NCBI RefSeq assembly: GCF_005233845.1
Contig: NZ_SZQL01000006.1
Span: 124,001 to 188,000 of the forward strand
Source: Ilyomonas limi
GTDB lineage: Bacteria > Bacteroidota > Bacteroidia > Chitinophagales > Chitinophagaceae
DNA length: 64,000 bases
Reading direction: 5' to 3'
Both the position numbers and the translations under genes were made by a program. Under the pieces are notes generated by a model. That model had not been told where the DNA came from. It worked only from the letters and a program-made list of their open reading frames with translations, and ran no database searches. Positions within the stretch are counted from its first letter, which is position 1. Each line of letters opens with the position of its first letter. Positions 1 to 8,995 of the stretch are shown here, piece after piece.

Positions 1-123
1 AATTGCCTATAATGCCAAATCGGTTTTTTATTGATTGTAAATCCATTTATACATTCTTATTCCAGACTTCAACAAGTGTTTTTCTACAAATTGTATTCAA
101 ATTCATTAAAGTCTGGTGTGTTT

Positions 124-789
124 TTAAAAGCAAGTTTTTAGGTAATCCGTAAAGAAATTTACTTTCTTTTCAAATAAATTCATCAATGGTTGTAATTCTT
201 ATGCCGTATCAAACTCATCACCGTTTTTCTTTTGTGTAATAACTCCCTTATCGTGCCTTTTACTTCACCTTCAAGAATTATATCCAATTCCGTTGGTGCC
301 ATTGTATTTGTGCGCATTATCCATACGCAGGCAAGTAAAGGACCTAATACATACAAATACTTTTTTAAGCCGGACAAATTCCTTTTTTAAATATGCTTTA
401 TAATTTTCCTGTGCCATGTGCAAATAATGGTAAAGGCACGAGCTGGGATTGAAATATCGTTCTGCTGCATTTTTAAAAGATTTGCTGTAGATAAAGCTTA
501 TTTATAAACAATCAGGCTACGCAACCATTCTTACAGGCGTGGATTTGGTTTCCTAAATAATAGCGCTTTCTTTAATTCCCAACCAACAAGGACCATATCA
601 TCAGGTAACACTAATCCTTTGTTGTCCTTATGTTCTTCAACCGATACATACCAATCATAATTAGGAACATACATAAACCGAACATTCCAATCACTACTTT
701 GATAAAAGACTTAGGCACAACTAACCCGATTCAACAACATAAAGAACTTTGATATTTCTTGTTTCTTCTAAAGTACGACGTTCAATTTT
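124..789 (-). pseudogene. Decayed RlaP/YcgL-type nucleotidyltransferase (PF10127-like)
   Basis: Reading the minus strand in pieces recovers a recognisable member of the predicted nucleotidyltransferase family (RlaP/YcgL, PF10127). In order I see NIKVLYVVESG (about 757-725), then after a stop and frameshift SDWNVRFMYVPNYDWYVSVE (about 690-630) followed by DDMVLVGWELKKALLFRKPN, then EWLRSLIVYK, then after another shift AERYFNPSSCLYHYLHMAQ and YKAYLKK, then YLYVLGPLLACVWI, and finally GDEFDTA near 230-205. These blocks are in the family order, but in at least three reading frames with several stops, and the Ser-Arg-Ala-Trp part of the GSRAWGF signature is destroyed. The longest intact piece is a 64-codon open frame at 183-377. 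It starts a few bases after the miaB stop, so it was probably co-transcribed. Family identity is from recall of conserved motifs; the decay is seen directly. Confidence 0.75.
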
Positions 790-837
790 TCCAACCTACC
801 ATTTGAACAGGTAGGGTATAAATATCTGCCATACTTG

Positions 838-2289
838 CTATATTATTTGGCCCAGCAATGTAGCCTGTGTACAACTATTCACTTTTACCTGTACATAATC
901 ACCTTTCTTATAGCGGTGAGCCTCTTTGGGAAAAACCACTACTTTATTTTGCGTATTGCGGCCCATCCAGTCCATTTCGCTGCGCTTACTTTCGCCTTCT
1001 ATCAATACGGTAAATACTTTGCCAATATCGCGCTGATTGCTTTCGAGCGATAAGCGGTTTTGGAGTTTTACAATTTCCTGCAAACGCCTTTTTTTCACTT
1101 CTTCGGGCACATCGTCTTTATAGCGGCGGGCTGCTAAAGTACCGGGGCGTTCGCTGTAGAAAAACATATAACTCATGTCGTACTTCGCAAACTCCATCAT
1201 TAAAAGTGTATCCTGGTGTTCTTCTTCAGTTTCGGTACAAAAGCCGGCAATCACATCGCTGCTGATGCCGCAACCGGGAATAATGTTTCTTATCTGTTCC
1301 ACTTTTGCCATGTACCATTCACGGGTATATGTACGATTCATTAATTGCAGAATGCGGGTATTGCCACTTTGTAACGGAAGGTGAATGTATTTACAGATGT
1401 TATCGTATTTCGCCATTGTGCGCAATACCTCTTCGGTAATATCTTTTGGATGAGACGTACTAAAGCGTACGCGCAATGTGGGATGAATTAGTGCTACCAT
1501 TTCTAATAGTTTGGCAAAAGTAACTGCATTGGCAACTGCGCCGTTGAGCGCACTGCCGTTACTGACACTTTCATCTACCCAATAATAGCTGTCCACATTT
1601 TGCCCCAGCAGCGTTACTTCTCTATATCCTTTCTCAAACAAGTCCTGTGCTTCGCGAACAATAGAATGAGCATCGCGGCTGCGCTCTCTGCCACGCGTAA
1701 ACGGCACTACGCAAAAGCTGCACATATTGTTGCAGCCACGCATAATAGATACAAATGCCGTAACGCCATTGCTGTCTAATCGTACCGGCGAAATATCGGC
1801 GTAGGTTTCTTCCCTGCTAAGTAAAACATTCACGCCTTTTTGCCCGGTTTCTGCTTCTTCTATCAGACCGGGAAGGCTGCGATACGCATCGGGGCCAATC
1901 ACAATATCCACAAGCTTTTCTTCTTCCAGCAATTTTGCTTTCAGTCTTTCTGCCATGCAACCTAATACACCAATGAGCATACCGGGGTTTTGCTCTTTTA
2001 CGCGCTTAAACTCCGTTAAACGTTTGCGAATGGTTTGTTCTGCCTTTTCGCGGATAGAACAGGTATTAATTAATACTACATCAGCTTCTTCGTAGTTTCG
2101 GGTGGCGCCAAAGCCCTCTTTATTTAATATAGAAGCTACAATTTCACTATCGCTGAAGTTCATCTGGCAGCCGTAGCTTTCTATATAAAATTTTTTTTCA
2201 AACCCATTTATATCATTGGCAAAAGGTGCATAGGCTTCGCCCTGCCTTAGTTCATCATGCACTTTTGTTTCCAGTTGCAAAGTCTCCAT
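838..2289 (-). CDS. miaB: tRNA-2-methylthio-N6-dimethylallyladenosine synthase MiaB
   Basis: Radical SAM methylthiotransferase that adds the 2-methylthio group to i6A37 in tRNAs reading UNN codons. The 483-residue protein has all three parts of the family: an N-terminal UPF0004 domain with the auxiliary cluster cysteines Cys41, Cys77 and Cys111 (contexts [29 protein letters not shown]), the radical SAM motif [10 protein letters not shown] with Cys186, Cys190 and Cys193, and a C-terminal TRAM domain from about residue 415. Length is slightly above the usual 440-475 because of a roughly 30-residue N-terminal lead, common in Bacteroidota. Immediately downstream lies a nucleotidyltransferase pseudogene. 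The GRERSR motif after the radical SAM cysteines favours MiaB over MtaB or RimO. Confidence 0.95.
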   Translation of the reverse strand: METLQLETKVHDELRQGEAYAPFANDINGFEKKFYIESYGCQMNFSDSEIVASILNKEGFGATRNYEEADVVLINTCSIREKAEQTIRKRLTEFKRVKEQNPGMLIGVLGCMAERLKAKLLEEEKLVDIVIGPDAYRSLPGLIEEAETGQKGVNVLLSREETYADISPVRLDSNGVTAFVSIMRGCNNMCSFCVVPFTRGRERSRDAHSIVREAQDLFEKGYREVTLLGQNVDSYYWVDESVSNGSALNGAVANAVTFAKLLEMVALIHPTLRVRFSTSHPKDITEEVLRTMAKYDNICKYIHLPLQSGNTRILQLMNRTYTREWYMAKVEQIRNIIPGCGISSDVIAGFCTETEEEHQDTLLMMEFAKYDMSYMFFYSERPGTLAARRYKDDVPEEVKKRRLQEIVKLQNRLSLESNQRDIGKVFTVLIEGESKRSEMDWMGRNTQNKVVVFPKEAHRYKKGDYVQVKVNSCTQATLLGQII

Positions 2290-2313
2290 GCTGTATCCAA
2301 ATATTTAAGTGGG

Positions 2314-2321
2314 CAAAAGTA
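2314..2321 (-). promoter_or_regulatory. Candidate -7 element for miaB
   Basis: The minus strand reads TACTTTTG, an exact TAnnTTTG match (the Bacteroidota sigma -7 consensus), 25 bases upstream of the miaB ATG. No good -33 TTG is seen at the usual spacing. Confidence 0.35.
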
Positions 2322-2360
2322 AATAAAAAGGTTGGTGTCAGATTGACAGAACCTTAACAG

Positions 2361-2390
2361 TTGTTTTAAATAGTTGCAAAAGTATATTTG
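2361..2390 (+). promoter_or_regulatory. Bacteroidota-type promoter for the DUF3078 gene
   Basis: TTG at 2361-2363, a 19-base spacer, then TATATTTG at 2383-2390. This matches the TTTG-N19-TAnnTTTG consensus. The ATG at 2414 would have a leader of about 15-18 bases. It forms a divergent pair with the miaB -7 element. Confidence 0.5.
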
Positions 2391-2413
2391 CGCTTCTTTG
2401 AGAAGATTGCAAT

Positions 2414-3361
2414 ATGAATAAATTCACACTTATTACCTTTTTATTTTTAGCAGTACATCAACTAACGATTGCACAGGATATTCCTGTAAAAGTACTGCCT
2501 AACGAAATTTTCAGGAACGTAAAGAAAGATGCAAACGACACTTCGCAATGGAAATGGAAACGCGGTGGTGTATTAAATGCCAACCTCGCACAAGGCTCGC
2601 TGAGCAACTGGAGTGCAGGCGGTGATAATTTTTCGCTGTCGTTCAATACGTATGTAAACTACTCGCTGTTTTACCGCAAAGGGAGACATTCGTGGGATAA
2701 TTCTCTTGATTTTAACCTCGGCTTTGTGCAAACAACAAGTTTGGGCAGCCGCAAAAACGACGACAGGTACGATCTACTTTCTAAATACGGCTACAGTATA
2801 GATACATCTAAAAAATGGTATCTTTCTACACTGTTCGATTTCCGCTCTCAGTTGTTTGACGGGCGCACATACTACAGCAAAGACAGCAGTAGCCTTGCTT
2901 CTACATTTTTATCGCCAGCTTATTTAGTATTGTCTGTTGGTTTCGATTTTAAACCCAGACCCACATTTTCTTTTTTCCTTTCGCCGCTTACCAACCGTAC
3001 TACTTTTGTTGCCAGCAACAAGCTTTCCAATCTGAGTTCTTTTGGAGTAAGTCCCGGTAACCATGCATACAACGAGGTGGGTGCTTTTGCTTCTATTAAC
3101 TTTTTTACTGTTATTACTAAAGACATCAATTATAAAGGACGTCTTGATTTATTTTCAAATTATGGTTATAAGCCTCTTAACATTGATTTTTACATGACCA
3201 ACGCTATTGCATTTAAAATTACCAAGTTTTTGGCGGCTACCTACAACCTCGATATGATTTATGACGATGATGTAAAATTTCCACCGCATGGAGCGCGTTT
3301 ACAATTAAGAAGTCAGGTGGGCTTTGGTTTTACCATGCCTTTTGCACAGGAGAAACATTAG
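2414..3361 (+). CDS. DUF3078 domain-containing secreted protein
   Basis: A 315-residue exported protein with a clear signal peptide (residues 1-20, cut after TIAQ). The mature part carries the hallmark opening of DUF3078: tryptophan-rich WKWKRGGVLNANLAQGSLSNW followed by alternating hydrophobic strands with many aromatic residues, as expected for an outer-membrane or periplasmic beta-barrel-like protein. The C-terminus ends in a strand (GFGFTMPF), also barrel-like. Function of the family is not established; it is nearly universal in Bacteroidota. It is monocistronic by context: the promoter sits just upstream and the next gene is convergent. Confidence 0.85.
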   Translation: MNKFTLITFLFLAVHQLTIAQDIPVKVLPNEIFRNVKKDANDTSQWKWKRGGVLNANLAQGSLSNWSAGGDNFSLSFNTYVNYSLFYRKGRHSWDNSLDFNLGFVQTTSLGSRKNDDRYDLLSKYGYSIDTSKKWYLSTLFDFRSQLFDGRTYYSKDSSSLASTFLSPAYLVLSVGFDFKPRPTFSFFLSPLTNRTTFVASNKLSNLSSFGVSPGNHAYNEVGAFASINFFTVITKDINYKGRLDLFSNYGYKPLNIDFYMTNAIAFKITKFLAATYNLDMIYDDDVKFPPHGARLQLRSQVGFGFTMPFAQEKH

Positions 3362-3431
3362 GAAGTTGAATATGGCAGATTGTATATCCGGAGGATCAAT
3401 TATTTAATACATACATGTTGAATCTTATCTA

Positions 3432-3953
3432 TTAAATACTCAAATTTTCCCGCACTTCTTTTCTTTTCGCCAGCCAGCTTTGTTTTACGGGAATAATCCA
3501 ATCGTGCAATAACTGGTCTTTGGTGTTGACGAGATTATTGAAGTATAAAGTATCAGGTGTAATAAAATGGTGCTGCATTGCATAGCCTAATTGCGACATT
3601 GGAATAACCTGAATTTTATCTTTAATTACAAAAGCCAGCGTTTGCCGATCGAACATATTTACTTTAAACTGGCTTTCAATTTTCTTTACAATGCGCACCG
3701 AACTGTCGGTGCTGCAGCCACTCACGCCGGTATCGGTTTCATCGGCCATAAAGATCAGAAACTGGCCAAACAGTAAATTAGCATAGCCTTTTACAGGCAC
3801 ACCATGGCTGTTCCATTGTTCGAGAAATTCTTTCAACATATCTTCTATTTCAAGCGCTTCGCCGATGCTGAATAAACGATTACTTTGATACACCCACACA
3901 CGGGAAGTTGGATGAAAGTCTTCAGGAAGATATTGTGCGTATTCTACATTCAT
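3432..3953 (-). CDS. Conserved Bacteroidota protein of unknown function (often mislabelled ABC transporter ATPase)
   Basis: A 173-residue soluble protein without signal peptide, membrane segments or Walker motifs. Start region (MNVEYAQYLPEDFHPTSRVWVYQSNR) and the central LLFGQFLIFMADETDTGVSGCSTDSS block are typical of a small conserved family that databases label ABC transporter ATPase although nothing here binds nucleotide. In related genomes, from memory, this gene sits directly beside the CCG-domain Fe-S protein. Here that gene is also upstream on the same strand (4355-5134), but about 400 bases of non-coding sequence separate them. A role linked to the Fe-S protein is inference only. Confidence 0.75.
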   Translation of the reverse strand: MNVEYAQYLPEDFHPTSRVWVYQSNRLFSIGEALEIEDMLKEFLEQWNSHGVPVKGYANLLFGQFLIFMADETDTGVSGCSTDSSVRIVKKIESQFKVNMFDRQTLAFVIKDKIQVIPMSQLGYAMQHHFITPDTLYFNNLVNTKDQLLHDWIIPVKQSWLAKRKEVRENLSI

Positions 3954-4354
3954 AATTTGTTGCCGATTTTTGTTATTAAGCGTCTGTTGATAATTAAATC
4001 AATATTGGAAGGGTGGTGAATATTACCACAGGCGATCACTTTTGTTCTTTGTTGTAACCCGCCATTTTACCTTTTTCTTCCCGCCTTTGCGGGACAGGCA
4101 TTGAAAGAAAAACTAACAAAAAAGTTCAAAGAAAACATGGTTGCTCCGCGCATTTTTTTGAGCAATCGCCTCCACTTACTCTAAATTGTATGCTTAATGT
4201 TTAAATAATGGATTGGATTACATTAACCTTTATCTTATCATCTTTCCTCTTTCTTGCCAGCGGCCCATCCTTAAACCTTAAGCATTTCTTCATAAATTTT
4301 AAACTTGGCGAAACCGTTAACTTTTGAACTTATAACCTTAGACTTTAAACATTC
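3954..4354. other. Non-coding spacer with small hairpins
   Basis: No gene is visible. The stretch contains a short G+C-rich hairpin at about 4080-4093 (CCCGC-CTTT-GCGGG) and another imperfect one at 4141-4168 (TTGCTC ... GAGCAA). These resemble extragenic palindromes scattered in Bacteroidota genomes and may be remnants of a repeat that separated two normally adjacent genes. Confidence 0.35.
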
Positions 4355-5134
4355 TCATTCCATACTCATTGCTACCAACTCTGCTATGTCCAGTACCTTT
4401 ATATCTCCTTCTCTCTCTGCATTTTTTATACCATCGGTAAGCATGGTGTTGCAATAAGGACAGGCAGCAGCAATTACAGTAGCGCCGGTGCCCAATGCTT
4501 CCTGCGTACGTTCAATGTTTATTCTTTTATTGCCAGGCTCATCTTCTTTAAAATATTGTGCACCGCCGGCGCCACAACACAAGCCCTTGCTGCCACATCT
4601 TTTCATCTCTACCAGTTCGGCATCGAGTGTTTCCAGCACTTTGCGGGGCGCTTCGTAAATATTGTTGCTTCTGCCCAGGTAGCAACTATCGTGGTAAGTG
4701 ATTCTTTTGCCCTTGAAAGTACCGCCTTCTTTCAGTTTTATTTTTCCTTCATCTATCAGGCTTTGCAAAAAGGTAGTGTGATGTATTACTTCGTAATGGC
4801 CACCCAATTCGGGATATTCGTTTTTTAGAATATTGAAGCAATGCGGGCACGCTGTAACAATTTTTTGTATGCCGTATCCATTTAATATTTGAATATTGTT
4901 GTAAGCCATCATCTGAAACAAAAACTCGTTACCTGCACGCCGCGCCGGATCGCCGGTGCAGGCCTCTTCTTTACCTAAAATGGCATATTTAATACCCACT
5001 TTGTTGAGAATGGCAGCAAATGCACGTGTTATTTTTTGTGCACGCTGGTCAAACGAGCCTGCACAACCTACCCAAAACAAAACATCGGGCGTTTCGCCAT
5101 TCATCATCATTTCTGCCATGCTGGGTGCCATCAT
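4355..5134 (-). CDS. (Fe-S)-binding protein with two CCG (cysteine-rich) domains
   Basis: A 259-residue protein with two cysteine-rich CCG domains as in LutA, GlpC and HdrB subunits. Domain 1 opens with VLFWVGCAGSFDQRAQK and contains the GKEEACTGDPARRAGNE and TACPHCFN blocks. Domain 2 has YHDSCYLGR, CGSKGLCCGAGG and AAACPYCNTML. Such domains bind an Fe-S cluster and take part in electron transfer to heterodisulfide-like or quinone partners. I start it at 5134 instead of the upstream ATG at 5176: the shorter start matches family N-termini (PSMAEMMMNGETPDVLFWVG), and a TActTTTa -7-like box at 5153-5160 lies between the two. The larger partner Fe-S gene usually found upstream in this phylum is absent. 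Confidence 0.88.
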   Translation of the reverse strand: MMAPSMAEMMMNGETPDVLFWVGCAGSFDQRAQKITRAFAAILNKVGIKYAILGKEEACTGDPARRAGNEFLFQMMAYNNIQILNGYGIQKIVTACPHCFNILKNEYPELGGHYEVIHHTTFLQSLIDEGKIKLKEGGTFKGKRITYHDSCYLGRSNNIYEAPRKVLETLDAELVEMKRCGSKGLCCGAGGAQYFKEDEPGNKRINIERTQEALGTGATVIAAACPYCNTMLTDGIKNAEREGDIKVLDIAELVAMSME

Positions 5135-6067
5135 AATTTGTAACTTTTGGGTGTAAAAGTAAATGAAGAAGTGCAAAACAGTCTCAATTAGGTTGAATTA
5201 CAGAAATACAGGCTTTGAGACCTGAGCTACAAGTTGCGACCGGACAAATCAAAAATAATATCGGTTGCGTCACTTCTCTTATAAATGTATATGAGTAAAA
5301 CAGCATTATTAAGGTTAATGCTGTTTTCCGCAAAAAGGAAAATGGGAATAATGAACACGATTTAATTTTGTTCATCAATATATCAATATAATAAGGAACA
5401 GTGTACAGAAAAGTACTGCAAGTTGCTATAAGAATGTTTTGATATTTTGTTGAAACGAAATAATTATCTGATATTGATTTCATAAAATCTTCATGAGTAA
5501 TTGTGTTGGCAGCATCCGCTTTCATTAGCGTTACCCTTTTTAGAGAAACTGATTGTTGCTATTGAGGAATTGTTTGCTCTGCAATTTCAACAGTGTCCAC
5601 CTGCTGAAAAATCTTTTACAATTGCAGCAGCATATTTTTTTATTTTAATATAATAAGTGATATTGCCAGTGGGTATGTTTTATTAAAAATAAAGTAATGT
5701 GGCAATACTAATTTTTATTAACAAAACAATTGAAAAATAAGAACTTGGCTGTTTATTTGAGATGAAAAAAGTAAGCGCTCAAACCTTACATATAATAAAC
5801 AGAAATAAAAGCTTAGTCACTGCCGTTGTTTAACAATGCTTGCTTCTTTTTTAATTATATATATGGTTAAAAGCAGCTTTTGCCTGCGAGAGGACATTTG
5901 TTTTCGGCGGAATTTTGTAATAGCAAAAGCAGATTGTTTGTTTATAATGTTTTTTATATAAGTAAGAGATAAAATAGATGATAATACTTGAATGTATTGC
6001 TGAAATGCTATAAAAAATAACTTAGTATAGGAGAAGAAATAAGCTAAAACTTTTGCCAGTGAAAAAA
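5135..6067. other. Long AT-rich region without a convincing gene
   Basis: About 930 bases with no ORF I can defend. Minus-strand frames at 5184-5525 and 5817-6104 have the Cys/Ile/Ser/Phe-rich composition of translated AT-rich DNA. The first begins with a protein-like MKADAANTITHEDFMKS preceded by AAAAGGG, so the remains of a small gene cannot be excluded. Confidence 0.4.
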
Positions 6068-6259
6068 ATGAGCGTAGTAACATCTTTAAAGCATCAACAG
6101 CCAAGTTTTATGGCAATAGAGAAAGAGAAAACAGGTGGTGAGGAGCTAAGCGCAGCGAAGAGAAAGAAGTGGAAGGTAGATAAAATTGTTTTATTAACCT
6201 GGATTGCTATAATTGTATTAACTATTGTATTCTGGTATATGATACTGAAGTTGCTATAA
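6068..6259 (+). CDS. Small single-pass membrane protein, unknown function
   Basis: A 63-residue product with a polar, Lys/Glu-rich N-terminal half (KEKTGGEELSAAKRKKWK) followed by one strongly hydrophobic C-terminal helix (IVLLTWIAIIVLTIVFWYMI). Positive charges directly before the helix fit a tail-anchored protein with the N-terminus inside. Composition is protein-like, unlike the shadow frames around it. The start is uncertain: ATG at 6068, an upstream in-frame codon at 6053, or ATG at 6110. I recognise no family. It lies alone upstream of prfC, separated by about 200 bases. Confidence 0.4.
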   Translation: MSVVTSLKHQQPSFMAIEKEKTGGEELSAAKRKKWKVDKIVLLTWIAIIVLTIVFWYMILKLL

Positions 6260-6441
6260 GCAAATAGTGCAACAATTAAGTGCATCAAACTTCAACAATT
6301 GTATATGCCAATATCGTACTTTCACAATTGCCTTTTGAGCGAGAACCATACTCACCCGTCAGCGAATGCAGTTTTAACTTCCTGCCACATTTATTAATAT
6401 TTACTTATACTCTAAGGCTTTTATTACCAAGCCCTTTGTTG

Positions 6442-6449
6442 TACCTTTG
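6442..6449 (+). promoter_or_regulatory. Candidate -7 element for prfC
   Basis: TACCTTTG matches TAnnTTTG and lies 19 bases before the prfC ATG. The -33 region is a T-run without a clear TTG. Confidence 0.35.
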
Positions 6450-6468
6450 CCGCCCTTAGAAAAAGAGC

Positions 6469-8055
6469 ATGAAATACGAAAAGGAAATAAACCGGCGAAA
6501 AACCTTTGCCATTATCTCGCACCCCGATGCCGGTAAAACTACATTGACAGAAAAGTTTTTGTTGTTTGGCGGCGCCATACAGGTAGCTGGTGCGGTTAAA
6601 AGCAATAAAATAAAAAAGCATGCTACGAGCGATTTTATGGAAATAGAGCGGCAGCGCGGTATTTCGGTAGCCACGAGCGTGATGACTTTTGAATACAATG
6701 GTTTCTTAATCAACTTATTAGATACGCCTGGACACAAAGACTTTGCAGAAGATACGTACCGCACATTGACGGCTGTGGACAGCGTAGTGCTGGTGGTGGA
6801 CAGTGTAAATGGGGTGGAAGAGCAAACCAGACGGTTGATGGAAGTATGCCGGATGCGGAGCACGCCTGTGATTGTATTTATTAATAAGCTGGATCGGGAT
6901 GGAAAAAACCGTTTTGATCTTTTAGAAGAAATAGAAAAAGAGCTCAACATCAGCCTGCACCCGATGACTTGGCCGATAAACAGTGGTAAAGATTTTAAAG
7001 GGGTATATAATCTGCACGATAAAAGCCTTCGCATTTTTACCGCTAACACAAAAGCCGATGAGGAAGACGTAATTGCAATTAGCGATTTAAGTAATCCGGT
7101 GGTAGATGAAAAATTGGGAGCCCGCGATGCTGCTACCTTGCGTGAAAATGTGGAATTGGTAGATGGTGTGTATGGCGAATTGAACGTAGAGGATTACCTG
7201 GCGGGAAAAGTAGCGCCAGTGTTTTTTGGAAGCGCAGTGAATAACTTTGGTGTAAAGGAAATGCTGGACACTTTTATACGCATTGCACCAATACCAAAAG
7301 ATAGAGAAACAAACAAGCGGGAAATAAGTGTGGATGAAGATAAATTTAGTGGCTTTGTTTTTAAAATTCATGCTAATCTCGACCCCAAGCACCGCGACCG
7401 TATTGCTTTTTTGCGTGTTTGCAGTGGTAAATTTGAACGCAATACCTATTATCATCATGTACGGCTCGATAAAGATGTGCGCTTTAGCAACCCATACAGC
7501 TTTATGGCGCGTAGCAAAGACGTAATTGAAGATGCGTACCCCGGCGATGTAGTGGGCTTGTTTGATACCGGAAACTTTAAAATTGGCGATACGCTTACAG
7601 AAGGTGAAGATTTATATTTTACAGGTATTCCGTCTTTTTCGCCCGAAATTTTTAAGGAACTGGTGAACAAAGACCCGATGAAAACAAAGCAACTGGAAAA
7701 AGGTATTAGTCAGTTGACTGATGAGGGAGTGGCGCAATTATTTACACAATTTGGTGGTAATAAAAAGATTATTGGTTGTGTAGGCGATCTGCAGTTTGAG
7801 GTGATTCAGTATCGCTTGTTGCACGAATATGGTGCCGCTTGCGAGTTTCGCACGCTACCATTTTACAAAGCCTGCTGGCTTACCAGTAAAGACCCGAAAA
7901 AATTAGAAGAGTTTTTACGCTTCAAGCAGCAGAATTCGGCGGAAGACAAGGATGGTAACCCTGTTTATTTAGCACAAAGTGAATGGTTTTTAAATACCGA
8001 AATACAAAACAACCCCGATATACAATTTCACTTTACGAGTGAGGTGTTGAAGTAA
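6469..8055 (+). CDS. prfC: Peptide chain release factor 3
   Basis: Translational GTPase RF3, which removes RF1/RF2 from the ribosome after termination. The 528-residue length is the usual size. The G domain shows G1 SHPDAGKTT (residues 17-25), the switch I region around [12 protein letters not shown]3 DTPGH (85-89) and G4 NKLDRD (139-144). Domain II and III follow, including the GDLQFEV and YRLLHEYGA blocks that separate RF3 from EF-G. Monocistronic: a hairpin terminator follows directly, shared with the convergent LamG gene. The start ATG at 6469 agrees with the family start [20 protein letters not shown]. Confidence 0.96.
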   Translation: MKYEKEINRRKTFAIISHPDAGKTTLTEKFLLFGGAIQVAGAVKSNKIKKHATSDFMEIERQRGISVATSVMTFEYNGFLINLLDTPGHKDFAEDTYRTLTAVDSVVLVVDSVNGVEEQTRRLMEVCRMRSTPVIVFINKLDRDGKNRFDLLEEIEKELNISLHPMTWPINSGKDFKGVYNLHDKSLRIFTANTKADEEDVIAISDLSNPVVDEKLGARDAATLRENVELVDGVYGELNVEDYLAGKVAPVFFGSAVNNFGVKEMLDTFIRIAPIPKDRETNKREISVDEDKFSGFVFKIHANLDPKHRDRIAFLRVCSGKFERNTYYHHVRLDKDVRFSNPYSFMARSKDVIEDAYPGDVVGLFDTGNFKIGDTLTEGEDLYFTGIPSFSPEIFKELVNKDPMKTKQLEKGISQLTDEGVAQLFTQFGGNKKIIGCVGDLQFEVIQYRLLHEYGAACEFRTLPFYKACWLTSKDPKKLEEFLRFKQQNSAEDKDGNPVYLAQSEWFLNTEIQNNPDIQFHFTSEVLK

Positions 8056-8081
8056 GGGAATATTATTGGATTGCTGTAAAT

Positions 8082-8120
8082 AAAGGCGCATGACTATTGA
8101 AAGCCATGCGCCTTTATTTG
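8082..8120. terminator. Bidirectional hairpin terminator after prfC
   Basis: Arms AAAGGCGCATG (8082-8092) and CATGCGCCTTT (8106-8116) pair perfectly over 11 bases with a 13-base loop and T-rich flanks on both sides. It lies between convergent prfC and the LamG lipoprotein gene. Confidence 0.75.
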
Positions 8121-8144
8121 TTTGAATCTATTTTACTTAATTAC

Positions 8145-8972
8145 TTATTGAGGTAATGTAGTTTGAGAAAGGAACTGTACTTCATCATCTTCCAAAGACC
8201 TGCTGTAAATCCTTAATTCATCCATTTTTCCTGAGAAGAAATGTGGATCATTCTGCCACCAAATACCTAAATTGAAAGTTGCACTGGGACATTGTTTAAT
8301 AACTTTCTTATCAACTTGCTTAGTTCCTATCAGTACTCCATTAATGTAAAACTTTTGAACTCCCTGAATGAATGTAATAGTCACGAAATACCAAGCATCC
8401 GTATGTAGTTTCTTATGAGCATAGAGGAAAGTAGAAGGATTTACATGGTTTGTACATATATTATCATCTAAAGAAACATCAAAAGCTACATTTGTTTCCT
8501 GGTCACTATCCTGATTGGCATCGTCAAAGCCCACTCCGAATGATGCACCTTGTGCATTAGACAAATCTGCCTTATGAAAAATTTCGCCACCTAACGTATT
8601 TGATTGCATTAAAAAACTTACAGAAAAATCACCTTCCGGAAATTCCTTTCCTTTTTCTATCACTGCATAGTTAGATTGTCCATTAAAAGACAGTGCACTG
8701 TTTTCATTTCCGAAAATGTCGTAGCTGAGTTGAATATTATTATAACCGGTTATATCTCTACCATTACCACTTTTGTCCTTCATGTTTCCATTAAAGTTAT
8801 AGTAAGCCCAAAGATCTCTCATAACACTTAATTGTAGTATTGAGTCTGCTTGTAATCTCACTGTATCAAAAATGGTTACTAACGAATCTCTGATAGTTTG
8901 AGGGGAAGATATATCTTGTTGGCAACCAATTAAAAGGGTAAAAGGAAGAGCAAAGAGAACCAAATATTTCAT
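8145..8972 (-). CDS. LamG-like (concanavalin A-like) lipoprotein
   Basis: A 275-residue secreted lipoprotein: hydrophobic signal MKYLVLFALPFTLLIGC with lipobox LIGC and lipidated Cys17. From about residue 55 there is a Laminin_G_3 / ConA-like jelly roll: WAYYNFNGNMKDKSGNGRD, then FSVSFLMQSN, HTDAWYFVTITF, QKFYINGVLIG and the closing GKMDELRIYSRSLEDDEV motif that is nearly diagnostic of this fold. Such domains bind glycans or act as surface adhesion modules; the ligand is unknown. It starts 23 bases after purB ends on the same strand, so it may be read from the purB transcript although no functional link is evident. Confidence 0.8.
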   Translation of the reverse strand: MKYLVLFALPFTLLIGCQQDISSPQTIRDSLVTIFDTVRLQADSILQLSVMRDLWAYYNFNGNMKDKSGNGRDITGYNNIQLSYDIFGNENSALSFNGQSNYAVIEKGKEFPEGDFSVSFLMQSNTLGGEIFHKADLSNAQGASFGVGFDDANQDSDQETNVAFDVSLDDNICTNHVNPSTFLYAHKKLHTDAWYFVTITFIQGVQKFYINGVLIGTKQVDKKVIKQCPSATFNLGIWWQNDPHFFSGKMDELRIYSRSLEDDEVQFLSQTTLPQ

Positions 8973-8995
8973 AAGCGTTTATTTTTACAAATATA

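Noticed and set aside
5184-5525. 113-codon minus-strand frame beginning MKADAANTITHEDFMKS with a purine-rich sequence upstream
   Set aside because: After the first 25 residues the translation turns into Cys/Ser/Phe/Ile-rich sequence without domain features, as expected from AT-rich non-coding DNA. At most a remnant of a small gene.
5817-6104. 95-codon minus-strand frame
   Set aside because: Overlaps the better small membrane ORF, has repeated Phe/Ile/Lys composition and no recognisable motif.
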